Shown: positions 20,283 through 29,865 of the stretch, piece by piece
How positions within the stretch are numbered: position 1 is the stretch's first letter
Layout: each line of letters starts with the position of its first letter
Assembly: GCA_013115135.1 (NCBI GenBank)
Contig: JABANP010000522.1
Location: forward strand, 1-36,338
Length of the DNA stretch: 36,338 nucleotides
Direction: 5' to 3'
Source: Perkinsus olseni
Lineage: Eukaryota > Perkinsozoa > Perkinsida > Perkinsidae
Notes under the pieces: generated by a model
Seen by the model: only the letters and a program-made list of their open reading frames with translations
Databases searched by the model: none
What the model was told of the DNA's origin: nothing
Position numbers and translations under genes: made by a program

Positions 20283-21098
20283 CTAGTCCGCAGTGAGCTT
20301 GATTCTCGGTTTGGATTTGTCGTTGGGGACGAAGTACACCGCGTTTTCCGCAGAGTTGAAGGCGAACTCTGCACTGATTTTGAGGAAGTCCGAGGTGAGA
20401 CCGATGAGAGGGTTGCTGAACTTGAAGATCTCGCCGGAGCCCTCCTTCTCGAGCGTGTACTCACTATCTCCCGTCACATAATCAAATGAGCATTCGGAGG
20501 CGTCCCAGAGAGTGGCGCCTGCCCAGCTGGTAGACAATCCCGGGGTAGCGGAGAATTCGATAGCGTTGCCATCGGGACCCGGGACCGCCGAATACTTTCC
20601 AATCGGCGGTGGCCCGTCGGTCACAGTAGATCCCAACTCCCTTGATGCGGTTGGTCGTGGCTCGACACATTTTGCGGTCTTCGATCCAGGCGGCGCTGTG
20701 CAATCTCGGGTGAGATTGTACGAATACAATGCTTTCTTGGCGACCATCTGAACGACGCTAGGACTCGAAGGTGACCATCGTAGGTCGAAGCCAACGTCGA
20801 AGTAGGGGAACAAGTCAGGACCTTCAGTGCGCCCGTGGCGTTTCAGAATGATCTTGTCGCCCTCGAACGTGACGTCATTATACCTCAGACTGTATCCATG
20901 TATGCCGAAGTAGTTATACACTAGTTGAGCACTTCTATAGCAGTCGAATTGAAAATACATACAGGTGTAAATCTCGTAGTAAGGGTCGTGGTTTCTCCTC
21001 ACGAACTGGTACGCGCAGTACTTCCCGGGTTGAAGCGAGGGGCAGCCACTGGTGAGTACAGCGAGCAAGCAACCAACCACGAATGAGATGGGGATCAT
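20283..21098 (-). CDS. secreted protein, LQPGKYCA family, intact member
   Basis: The protein is 271 aa, single-exon, ATG to TAG. The N-terminal MIPISFVVGCLLAVLTSG is a signal peptide with likely cleavage near Gly/Cys 18-20. The mature protein begins SLQPGKYCAYQFVRR and is rich in Tyr, Phe and short beta-like stretches (NYFGIHGYSLRYNDVTFEG, PYFDVGFDLRWSP). Two related copies lie in this window (22836-23569 and 31357-32149), and only this one is unbroken. Conserved blocks are SLQPGKYCA, DNVTFEGDKI, TEGPxLxPYxDVxFDL, AVPGPxxxA, SGEIFxF and VYFxPNxKS. No known domain or catalytic motif is recognised. A secreted effector or surface-shed protein is possible but unproven. Confidence 0.8.
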   Translation of the reverse strand: MIPISFVVGCLLAVLTSGCPSLQPGKYCAYQFVRRNHDPYYEIYTCMYFQFDCYRSAQLVYNYFGIHGYSLRYNDVTFEGDKIILKRHGRTEGPDLFPYFDVGFDLRWSPSSPSVVQMVAKKALYSYNLTRDCTAPPGSKTAKCVEPRPTASRELGSTVTDGPPPIGKYSAVPGPDGNAIEFSATPGLSTSWAGATLWDASECSFDYVTGDSEYTLEKEGSGEIFKFSNPLIGLTSDFLKISAEFAFNSAENAVYFVPNDKSKPRIKLTAD

Positions 21099-22143
21099 TC
21101 AATGGGACTGAGCCGAAACTACTGAGAGGGTTCCTCATCGCGAGAGAGTCCTTCCGCATGCAAATAGAGATCGATTCCTCGAAGAATATGTCTGACGACA
21201 CAAGAGCGTCTTTGGATCATAACACGGCAACGGTGAAACCGACCGTGTCACCGAGAGACAGATGGCTGTCTAATGATTACTGTGGGCTTCACCGCTAGAC
21301 TAGGAGAGTCCTCGTCTGGAACGACTCAACGGAAGTCATACGAGGAACCTCGTATCGATGTGAATGGCATTGCTCATCGTCCGTGCGTATCAAGCTCTCA
21401 CATACCAGAAATTGCCTCGTGACTGCGTGGAAGAGGGAGACAGTCTGGTAACGACACCGTCGAACATCTTCGTTGATCACACCTATTTCACAAACACGGG
21501 ATGCCTCACGGTGGACGATCGAGTCATTAATGGACAGGCATCGATGTCGACCAGCGACCTTCGACTCATCGTCATCGCCGCATTCTAGCGCCACAGCGCT
21601 GCGCCGCGTCAGTAAGCCGCGTCAGTGAGCCGCGCTAGCAGAACGAGTGAGAGCGCCATCACTGGACTATGTTCAAAGGATCTCGCCTTGCGCTGAATAC
21701 TCCAGTATAATGAGAGATACTCGCCGGTTTCATCTTCTCCAATTGTCGAGTATTCCCGGTGGTGACTTGATATTTGCCGTCGTTTTTCAGGATCGCTCAG
21801 ACCGCCTGACGCTCGTCGCGGATGCCCTACTGAGGGACGCATTCCATATCAATGATAATTTCCCCCGGCTTGGGTGTTTCTCAGTCCGAAATTCGGAGCC
21901 TGTTCTGCTGACTGCCTCCTCAGTACACTGTCCCAACATTGGGTCGGATTCCAGTTACTTTCAGCGACCTTATGAGATTGGTATCTCTAACGAGGCGTTA
22001 TGTCGAAGCTCATCTCAATTAGAGTCGAGTCCTGCGAAAGTGGATGAATAACGGTTGAAATTGAACCGCTGAATGAAGGTGGCCGCAGTGGAAGGCCTCT
22101 GTGTGTGTGAGCTTATAGTCCAACGCCTACGGTTCCGGCTTAG
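21099..22143. other. intergenic, weak coding potential only
   Basis: Two plus-strand open stretches (21364-21588 and 21647-22051) have ordinary protein-like composition, but no signal peptide, paralogue or splice evidence. Neither is supported as a gene. Confidence 0.3.
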
Positions 22144-22365
22144 TTAGACTCTTGCCAATGTGCACAGTTGGAGACTTTCTGTAGCATTGACATGCGGTGC
22201 AATCAGATAGATTGTCAAGAAGCTATTCTCAGGGTTATATTCAACCAGAGAGAATTCCTTTCCTTTCCAGAGGACCTCTGTTGTTTGTATTCGAGAATGT
22301 TTTTCACGCGAACCATTCTTGAAATGCAGTCCCGGGATCCGAGACTGAATTTCAAGAACTATCAT
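22144..22365 (-). CDS. short ORF, possible terminal exon
   Basis: The frame is open for 73 codons from an ATG at 22365 to a TAG. The sequence (EVLWKGKEFSLVEYNPENSF) looks protein-like and ends LQLCTLARV. No start-side signal peptide is seen, so it could be the last exon of an unseen gene. It overlaps the inverted repeat at 22316-22358. Confidence 0.25.
   Translation of the reverse strand: MIVLEIQSRIPGLHFKNGSREKHSRIQTTEVLWKGKEFSLVEYNPENSFLTIYLIAPHVNATESLQLCTLARV
22316..22358. repeat. 16-bp inverted repeat, 11-base loop
   Basis: Left arm 22316-22331 and right arm 22343-22358 pair at 15 of 16 positions (TTCTTGAAAT...ATTTCAAGAA). Confidence 0.6.
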
Positions 22366-22699
22366 AAAAATCGCCCTTCGCCCACGAAAAGTCAAAATCA
22401 AAGCCCGGAAAACGCTGAGGAACCCTTCTGGCAGCCCTCTTGTCCGCTAGGCCAGAGAAAATTAGTGCAATGACCTTGAGCCCTGTCATTTTTCACGATT
22501 CACGCGTTCGGGGGTGCGCTCATCGAAGAGCGCAAGTACTGGGGCCCCTAGTATTCCACTCCGCTATCTAGCCTGTTATCATCATCGACACAACCGGTCG
22601 GACCGGTGAGGCACGTTTTCATCGTAGCGGAGGCGTTTTATATGAACATGATAGCAACAAAGGCAGGAGTCGCTCAGAAATACAGGTTCGTCGATATTT

Positions 22700-22830
22700 C
22701 ATACATAATTTGTATAATTCCCGAAAAGGCAGATATTATTCCCCGAAATAATTCCTTTCTTCCCTTCCCCGGGAATATTCCCAGGAACTATGGGAATAAT
22801 TCCCCATTTCCAGCCACCAAATCGATTCGA
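22700..22830. repeat. cluster of GGGAATNATTCC palindromes
   Basis: A perfect 12-bp palindrome GGGAATATTCCC (22771-22782) is followed by GGGAATAATTCCC (22792-22804). Several partial units (AATTCCCG, ATTATTCCCC, AAATAATTCC) lie to the left. It replaces the 3' end of the adjacent secreted-protein pseudogene. Confidence 0.55.
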
Positions 22831-22835
22831 TTTTG

Positions 22836-23569
22836 AAGAACTGGGACGTGAGCTGAGTGAAGTTGGTTTCAAAGTTTGAAATTCAAACCGGAAGATCTCA
22901 CCGGAGGCCTTCTTGTCGAGCGTGTAATCATATTCACCTGTGATGTAATTCAAGGTAGTTGCGAAGGCGTGCCAAAGGAAGGCGATTCCCCGGCTACCCG
23001 GGTCAACATAGAATCGGATAGCGTTTCCGTTAGGACCCGGAACCGCCGAGTATTCTCCCGCCGGCTGCTGTCTTTCGCTCACAACGTCTCTCAACTGCCT
23101 CGATGCAGACCCACGCGGTTCAGCACACCTTGCGGTGTATGACCTAGGTGGTCGCGGACAATCCTTGGTGAGTGTGAAATTGTATAGCCCTATCCTGGCA
23201 GCCGTGTGGACGACATCGGGGCTCGCAGGTGAAGTGAGGAGGTCGAAGCCAACCTCAAAATAGGGATACAACTCAGGACCTTCGGTGAGCCCATGACGAC
23301 GTCATGAGACGTCGTCTCAAAATTATCTTGTCGCCCTCGAACGTGACATTATCATAAGTAAGAATGTAACCACTTCCGCCAAAGTAGTTGTAGACTAGTT
23401 TGGCACTCCTTTCGGAGTGGTAATCAAAGTACATACAGGCGTAACTCTCTTAACAAGGGTCGTAATGGCTCCTCACGAACTGGTACGCGCAGTACTTCGC
23501 GGATTTAAGAGAGAGGCCACCACCAGTGAGCACAACAACCAAGCCAGCCACGAATGAGATAGGAGTCAT
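22836..23569 (-). pseudogene. secreted protein, LQPGKYCA family, broken copy
   Basis: Similarity to the intact gene starts at an ATG at 23569 with a signal peptide (MTPISFVAGLVVVLTGG). Three lesions are visible: an in-frame TAA at codon 40 (23452-23450), a ~13-base insertion near 23297-23310 made of overlapping ACGACGT/GACGTC palindromes that shifts frame, and another frame change near 22880 just after SGEIFRFE. Beyond it, related residues (a LTSQFFKI-like segment) continue in another frame. The last ~25 codons of the family are absent. The lesions are too many for sequencing error alone. Confidence 0.75.
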
Positions 23570-23896
23570 TCAACGGTAAGTCTGCCAGTAAAAGTTCGCC
23601 TGCCTGGGCTCAAGCGGCTCCAATGAGATCGATCGTGTCACGGGGAGACAGGTCCGGCCAGATTGAAACGTTCCTTAATAACGAGCAATACATGAATTAG
23701 TCATCACGTCTTCCTGCTCTAAGGCTTCGACCGACTTCATCTGCATCTTCCTCCATCCTCGCGGTCACCGTCCCAGTCGCCAGTCCTCCGACGCTTGCTC
23801 CAGCTGTTGCTATTCATTATTTTTTTACAGCAAATATTCAATGGTGGGCCTCGTACAAAACAGAGGCGGAAAACCAACAGTTGTGCCTACCCGGCA

Positions 23897-26800
23897 CTAC
23901 AATAAGCCCCTGCGAGCATCGAGATACTGCATGAGGGCCGAACAAAGTTGATTGAAGGACTTGCGTCGCTTCAAATCAACAATTAGTTTATATAAATGGT
24001 AGGGGACACCACCTTTGACCCTATTCCTAGCCTGCTCCAGGAGCGGACAGGAGAGGAGGTAGTGCCGCGTGTTCCCCACCGGCGCCCCACAGTCACACTC
24101 TGGCGAGTTGACCACCCCGCATCTATAGAGATGGGCTGGGGTTGGGGCCCTTCCGAATACAACGGCACTGCTAGCTGCCGTGACTTCCCCGCGGATCCAC
24201 AAACGAGCGTGTGAAGCGCAGTAAAAGAAGTCGTTGACAGAAGTGCCCAGGCTGGCTCTCTTGTCTGACCACCACTTGCGCAGTGACAGACGGCCAGCTT
24301 CTCCTTGATACCGCCGAAGAGTCCTCACACTGATTTCCGTCTCCGCAGAGACTTCCCTCATGGAGGCACCCTTGGCTGCCAGCTCATCGGCCCGTTCGTT
24401 GGCACTGATGGAACTGTGCCCCGGTACCCATCGAAGGGATACCCTACCAGGGATTTCGGACAATGACAGATAGATCTGTCTCGCCTTATCCCACCGGGCC
24501 GTGGATGATCGGGACGACAAGATCTTGAGTACCGCCTGAGAGTCCGTGAAGATCTCCCAGGCCTCGTCACCCGCTGTCGAGACAATCCAGCGGACTGCTT
24601 CCAGAACTCCTAGGAGTTCGCAATCCGTAATAGTAGCGTAAGGGGAGAGCTTCCAGAAATTGGAGTAGACCTCTACGCCCTCACGATAAACGACCAAAGC
24701 AGCGCCGGTCTTGACGTCCTTGACTACCGAGCCATCCGTGAAGATGGCATTCTTAGTTTGGAGAGCCTCGAGCGCGTAGTTCTTGGCCTCCTCACGTTCC
24801 GAGATGGTAGTCGTGACCCAGGGGTGCCAAGGTTGAGTGGGCAAACCCCTCCAGCGCTGCACCATATCACCACCATCGCGACCCTCAAAGAGAGTCAGGC
24901 CCTTGACCGAGAGAGATTGGTCTAGGGCCTTAGCACACCCAAGTGCAGCGAGCCTGGTGGCTGCGATGGTACCGAGCTCCAAGTCTGCTGGCATGATGCC
25001 AGCCGCGACACAGAGTGCCGCGTTGGAGCTGCTCCGTGGGGCCTGGAGGGCTATCCTCGCCACCATAGCCGAAACCTGCAGCAAGGCAGATTTTGCTGTG
25101 GCTGACTCCAGCCCTTCCTTCCATGCTGAGACAGCGTGACTGAGGGCCGGAACGATCGCCACCTTGTAGGTTTTGATCACTTTCTTTCCGGTGATCCCAG
25201 CACGTGCCCAGCCCAAGTGCCTCAGCCTGCCTAACTTGGCTTTGGCTTCGGCACATCTAACCTTGATATGGTGTTGGAACGATAGGCGGTGATCGATCCA
25301 AACACCAAGTACCCGGACAACCTTGACAATGTCAACAGGTATTCCATCAAGGGACAAGATATTGTCCCCGATGGTCCTAGGCAGGAGCGCTTGGCTCTTG
25401 GCCGGCTCGTAGGACACTCCCGCGTTGGCAGCCCAAGCCAGCAGCAGAGCTTCTGCTGACCGCCACCTCTTCACCAGCGACGGGCCAGTACCAGCAGACA
25501 CCACTACCGTCGTGTCGTCCGCATAGAGGGTCAGGCTCACGCCCTTCTCCTCCATACCCGCGAACGCGTCGACTAGTGGTAGGGTGCTTAGCAGAAATAG
25601 GAAGGGGCCCAAGGCACTGCCTTGCGGCACCCCTCTTTCCAAACCCACCGTGGCCTCGTCGCTACCGTACGTAGCAGCCACACTCTGTCCTTTGAGATAG
25701 CTCTCGACGATGTCGATTAAGTATCGAGGCACGTCGTATCGAGCCAAAGTAGCCAGAATGTGGCTGTGTTTAACCGAGGGAAACGCATTTTGCACATCCA
25801 GCTGGATGAGTGCAACTGGCGCGCGTTTGCTCCTCTTCCTGCCAGCCCTGAACGCGTCAATGATGCGCAGGGCGGCAGTGTCAACCGATTTGCCTTTGCA
25901 GAAGCCGTGGACCACCGGAGACTCCAGACGGTCACGGATCTGCGGGCACGAGGCAAGCCGCTCGAGGATTACTCGCTCGAACAGCTTGCTACCAGAAGTG
26001 ACCAAACAAATGGGGCGCCAGCCATTGGGGCGAGCTGGGTCCCGGCCACTTTTGTGTATAAAGACCCCCCTTGAGTGTTTCCACTCTTGGGGGAATATAC
26101 CAGCTTCGAGGGCTGCACTAAGCTGGGCGCACCAGCTGTCCTTCAGCACCTCGAGCGTATCGAGAACAACGTCATTACTAACGTCGTCCTCGCCCGGGGC
26201 TGCGCCTCGCCTGAGTCCGCTGGCTGCCTCTCTGAGTTCAGAGGCGGTAACCGCCGGCACCGGCTCGGTACGCTGCCCAAACCGTAAGGCCTCAACCTCA
26301 GTGTCCCTGTCGGGGTCCCGAGGAAAAAGCCGATGTAGGAGGAAGTCCGCCTGATTCACCCCATGCGCGCATATAGCGGCTGGGGGAATCCGAGGACAAC
26401 CTCGTTTAACGCAGCGGGAGTAGTTCTGCAGATCAGTGAAGAATCTGCGAGCAGCTACCCCCTTGGCCCCTCTAACGGCTACCTTGAACTTGCGTTCGGC
26501 AGCATCACGGACACCCCGATAGTGCACCGTGGAGGATGCATCGGGGCCGTTCAACCTTTTGTGTCGGAAGAACGCCCGCTGGGCCCTTCGTAGCTTCGCC
26601 TTCAGCCTAGTCAGCTCACCCGTCCACCAGGTGGTGTCAGACGGGGCGGGGGCTTCAGGCGTGTACCGTTTTACCAAGGCGCTCAAGGATTCCGTGATAC
26701 CAGAGAGAGAAGTATCAGGAGGTATCCTAGAGGCGCCATCAATAACCTTGGCTATGTCTACAAGACGGTGAGCTAGTCTCGGAGCGGGGGCCGCTTCCTG

Positions 26801-27457
26801 CTCACCGAACTCCACGTAGAGTAGCCTGTGGTCTGACCCGCAGAGGTCATCCACAACCTCCCATCGAGGCTCAACGCCATCTCTGGGGGCTCCGTATAAT
26901 AGGGTGAGGTCAACCCACGATTGGTACCGGTTGGACTCGAAGGTCGGCAGGGAAACCTCGTCATTGAGGATCCTAACTTCTTTATCCAGACACCAGTCAA
27001 CGAGCGCCTCACCGCGCTGCCAAGCCTGCCTGTGCTGATTGGCAGCAGTGTAGACCGAGCCCCACCCTACATGCCATGCGTTAGCATCAGAGCAGATGTA
27101 GAGTGGGATAGTGGGCGGCCATGAGTCTATGACCTCCTCGATCTCCGTCAGCGCCGCCTCCCTCCTTGGCATGTCAGAGCCGTGGAGGTACAGCGACGCG
27201 ACGCCATAGCTACGTCCCTTGACCACAGCAAGGTCGCGGGACGCGAAAACCGTGTGGCACATGGTGCCACGTTTAGATAAAACAGCTGCCTCTTCGCCTC
27301 GACGCAAGCCATGGTATTGGTAACCGATAAGCTTACGTGAGGAGGAGCTGGGCTCCTGGAGGCAGATAAAGTCTACGAGAGTACTACGGAGCCGGGGCTG
27401 GAGAAGATCCAAAGCCACCGACCTACGACCCTGGTTGTGCTGTAGAACCCTCACCAT
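23897..27457 (-). CDS. LINE ORF2: endonuclease-RT-RNase H
   Basis: The protein is 1186 aa from the ATG at 27457. The frame opens 13 codons earlier, but this ATG overlaps the ORF1 stop as TAATG. Domains in order: APE-like endonuclease about 1-220 (FICLQEP, CSDANAWHVGWGS, GSDHRLLYVEF), RT about 460-740 (PNGWRPICL, LIQLDVQNAFPSV, GVPQGSALGP and the catalytic YADD in LTLYADDTTVVV near 645), RNase H about 910-1040 (FTDGSVVKD, CELLGVLEA, FTDSQAVLKI, WVPGHSSISANERADELA), and a terminal CCHC finger (CDCGAPVGNTRHYLLSC). All catalytic acids are present and there are no stops. It nicks the target and primes reverse transcription. This is likely a recently active ORF. Confidence 0.95.
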   Translation of the reverse strand: MVRVLQHNQGRRSVALDLLQPRLRSTLVDFICLQEPSSSSRKLIGYQYHGLRRGEEAAVLSKRGTMCHTVFASRDLAVVKGRSYGVASLYLHGSDMPRREAALTEIEEVIDSWPPTIPLYICSDANAWHVGWGSVYTAANQHRQAWQRGEALVDWCLDKEVRILNDEVSLPTFESNRYQSWVDLTLLYGAPRDGVEPRWEVVDDLCGSDHRLLYVEFGEQEAAPAPRLAHRLVDIAKVIDGASRIPPDTSLSGITESLSALVKRYTPEAPAPSDTTWWTGELTRLKAKLRRAQRAFFRHKRLNGPDASSTVHYRGVRDAAERKFKVAVRGAKGVAARRFFTDLQNYSRCVKRGCPRIPPAAICAHGVNQADFLLHRLFPRDPDRDTEVEALRFGQRTEPVPAVTASELREAASGLRRGAAPGEDDVSNDVVLDTLEVLKDSWCAQLSAALEAGIFPQEWKHSRGVFIHKSGRDPARPNGWRPICLVTSGSKLFERVILERLASCPQIRDRLESPVVHGFCKGKSVDTAALRIIDAFRAGRKRSKRAPVALIQLDVQNAFPSVKHSHILATLARYDVPRYLIDIVESYLKGQSVAATYGSDEATVGLERGVPQGSALGPFLFLLSTLPLVDAFAGMEEKGVSLTLYADDTTVVVSAGTGPSLVKRWRSAEALLLAWAANAGVSYEPAKSQALLPRTIGDNILSLDGIPVDIVKVVRVLGVWIDHRLSFQHHIKVRCAEAKAKLGRLRHLGWARAGITGKKVIKTYKVAIVPALSHAVSAWKEGLESATAKSALLQVSAMVARIALQAPRSSSNAALCVAAGIMPADLELGTIAATRLAALGCAKALDQSLSVKGLTLFEGRDGGDMVQRWRGLPTQPWHPWVTTTISEREEAKNYALEALQTKNAIFTDGSVVKDVKTGAALVVYREGVEVYSNFWKLSPYATITDCELLGVLEAVRWIVSTAGDEAWEIFTDSQAVLKILSSRSSTARWDKARQIYLSLSEIPGRVSLRWVPGHSSISANERADELAAKGASMREVSAETEISVRTLRRYQGEAGRLSLRKWWSDKRASLGTSVNDFFYCASHARLWIRGEVTAASSAVVFGRAPTPAHLYRCGVVNSPECDCGAPVGNTRHYLLSCPLLEQARNRVKGGVPYHLYKLIVDLKRRKSFNQLCSALMQYLDARRGLL

Positions 27458-29250
27458 TACAATGAGGCAGCACATCCGAAGTCCGTTCTTCCCCATTGCC
27501 GCTTAGCGAATGCGGCCAGGCTCTCGCAGGCGCTGTCGGTGCACTCGTGGTCAACCTTGCGGCGACCCCCGACACCAGTAAGCGATGCGTTGTGGTCCAG
27601 ACAGTTAGCGCATTTCTGCACCGGACCAGCGATGGCCTGAGCGGGGCAGGACTGCCTCTCGTGACCAAAGGCTGCACATCTCGTGCAGCGAATCCTTGAC
27701 GGGTCCTGCTTGTGAGGGCAAGCAGGCCCAATGTGTCCATTACCGCAGACACCTGAAGCACACCGCGGGAGACTTAGAAGTCGCCCAGCGGGTGCGCAGG
27801 TGATTCAGGACCAGGTGACCCTTTCCCTCGCCGCGACTCGAGAGTCGGGAGTAGAGGATCGGGTTCACCGATAATACTCGCGCTGGCCGCGCCAATAGAT
27901 GGTGCTGACCAGCGAAGTCGCAGGGGGGTTCACCGTCGATGAAGACGACGAGCTGGTGCCCCCGATATCCTTGACCAAGTCCGGGTTGGTCTCCCGGATC
28001 ATACGATCGACATGATCGATCGTGACCCCGCGGTTGACAGCAGGGTTGAACAGAATTATCCTGGGCCAGAGGCCAGATCTGACCTTGGCCGTGTACCCCT
28101 TAGCGCGGTTGAGAGCTTCCACGCACGCCCCGGCCTGAGTGTCGTCGCTGAGGACCAGACCAAGGCCTCCTTTCAGAGGGAAGGTAGAGTTGACGACGAT
28201 CTTGCTTCCCAGCAAACCGAGGATCAGATTACGGAAGCCCATGAATGCCGAGGCGTTCATCTCTGGAGCGTCGACGTCGTCTGACCTCAGCTCAATAACG
28301 CAAGAGCGCTTAGTAGATTTCTTGGCCTTCTCTAAGGCAGCTCTCACCGGGCCAGGTGGGGTCTTTGCCTTGGCTTTCGCTTTCGCCTTCGGCACCGGTG
28401 GAGCCGGGGTTACGATCCTGCGGGGTGATCCGGTGTACCACCGGCAACTCGTTGTCGCTTGCCGCCGCCAGCTGTAGGCGCGACGGCCACGATCGTCCTC
28501 GGGACGTTATGGCCTGGAGGTGGCGGGGGAAGGGGATCAGTTGGCGGGTGGATGGCAACGGGGGACCAGAACAGAGGATGGCGCCTCGTTGGAAGCGCTG
28601 GCAGCTGCACGAGCCGTGGGGCAGGGAGGGGCCAGAACAGAGGATGGCGCCTCATGGGCGGGTCCAACTCTGGCACCAGCAGTAGGGCTAGCGGATTCAG
28701 CTTTGGTCCGAGCCTCGACTAAGTACAGGTGGTGACGAGTCACCACTTGTAGCGCAGCAATCCCACGTGCACGGTGCTCATCCGGTAATAGATCAAGCGC
28801 ATCCGCTAACAGATCCATAACGTCAGACGAGTTGTACGCACTCGCAGGTAGGCCCTTGAATTTGGCCAGCCTCGCGTCAACGAGTTCAGTGGGGTCATCC
28901 TTATCCCACATCAAATACCAATCAGTGCGACGAGCAGGGATCGGATTCCCGTCCTCACACGGGTTATCCGAGAGAGATACCGTTTGGCCAGACGGCTCTA
29001 CCGCCCCCTTACTTCCCTGGCAGCTACTACGGACATTCTCCATGGCAATGTCGAGAGCGTCTTCAGTTGTACGCTGCTTAGGGTCCATGTCGACATCTTG
29101 AGCTGCATCGGACTGCTCCGACGATGGGCCTCGCTGTTGCCCAGGAGCTTCCAGCTCCTCTTCCCGGAAGACTGATCTCAGCCAGGCGTCTTCGTCTGCG
29201 ACGTCGTCCAGATGCGAAGGCCCGTCCTTAGCGGGGCGAGGAGGAATCAT
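27457..29250 (-). pseudogene. LINE ORF1 (nucleic-acid-binding), multiply frameshifted
   Basis: The start is at 29250 (MIPPRPAKDGPSHLDD). The protein then runs through at least four frame changes: about 28540, about 28400, about 27865 and 27742. Segments include an acidic N-terminal part, a 28537-28680 stretch with a duplicated EAPSSVL motif (20-base tandem-like DNA repeat), a Lys/Ala-rich tract (KAKAKAKAK, 28395), a globular part (28300-27900), and CCHC zinc knuckles. The first knuckle reads CFRCLR, then NGHIGPAC in a frame shifted by one extra base at 27742. Downstream are RCTRCAAFGHERQSC and CANC. The frame ends TAA at 27459-27457, overlapping the ORF2 ATG. The role is that of LINE ORF1 RNA-binding proteins. 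Confidence 0.75.
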
Positions 29251-29592
29251 TAGTTAGTTCGGGGTGAACCACGAGAGGAAAACAAAAGAACTGAGACAGG
29301 TCCGGCGTTTCGCGTGCGGTTGCTGTCTATCTAATACCATAGACTTCATTGTGAACTCCGCCCGATTTCACGGTGGAATTCCCCACGAACAGCCTTGACG
29401 AGAACTACAAAATACTGTTTATGGCCATCTAAACGACGGCCCAATTCTTTCACATATATCAAGCTCCCGCCTCCGGAAGATTGACACGTGATTGCTGGGA
29501 TTGGAGACAGATTCACAACGACCCTGCCAGACTCGCCTGTTTATCACTCGAAGTGAGTTCAACGAAGGGACTACTTGAGCCAAGAAGAGCCA
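29251..29592. other. LINE 5' region or flank, no gene seen
   Basis: There is no supported coding sequence. Part may be the LINE 5' UTR, but the border cannot be placed from one copy. Confidence 0.4.
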
Positions 29593-29865
29593 ATGCTACT
29601 ACTGCTGGTTGTGATCACTACCCTGGGACAGAGGCAAGGGACCAAATGCACTTGTACAATCCCTCGCAATCACTGGGCATCTATCGTCAGTCGATTGGTA
29701 TTCGGCTTTCCAGCTGAAAGTCAAGGCCAGTCGTATATGGCCAGTGAAGGTTTGACTACTAACCTTCTGACACAGAAAAACCCTCAGTACGTACCGGGAG
29801 AATATTTTACCAATGGGAACCAGTCGAGTGGTCAAGAGGTGAATCGACGGAGCAAAACTCGGTGA
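29593..29865 (+). CDS. small secreted protein (unrecognised)
   Basis: The protein is 90 aa from the ATG at 29593. The frame opens at 29575, but this Met begins a clean signal peptide, MLLLLVVITTLGQRQG. The mature part has two early Cys (KCTCTIP) and is Gln/Asn/Ser-rich. A possible donor (GAG|GTGAAT near 29839) and acceptor (AACAG|GTG near 29872) would splice in frame to a further ~27 codons with two more Cys, ending at a TAA near 29955. The single-exon reading is simpler. There is no paralogue in the window. Confidence 0.4.
   Translation: MLLLLVVITTLGQRQGTKCTCTIPRNHWASIVSRLVFGFPAESQGQSYMASEGLTTNLLTQKNPQYVPGEYFTNGNQSSGQEVNRRSKTR

Larger units (their letters stand above)
23811..29250 (-). mobile_element. 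non-LTR retrotransposon (I/R1/Tad-like group), ORF1 broken
   Basis: This is a LINE read on the minus strand: a broken ORF1 (29250-27457), an intact ORF2 (27457-23897), and a short 3' end with an A-rich tract (TAAAAAAATAATGAATA read on the minus strand, about 23827-23811). APE-type endonuclease plus RT plus RNase H plus a C-terminal zinc finger fits the I superfamily (I, R1, Tad, LOA groups). I cannot choose among them. The 5' end is not defined and may extend past 29250. No target-site duplication was identified. Confidence 0.85.

Noticed and set aside
24837..26354. Long plus-strand ORFs opposite LINE ORF2
   Set aside because: They are antisense shadows of the intact 1186-codon minus-strand frame, which carries the endonuclease, RT and RNase H motifs.
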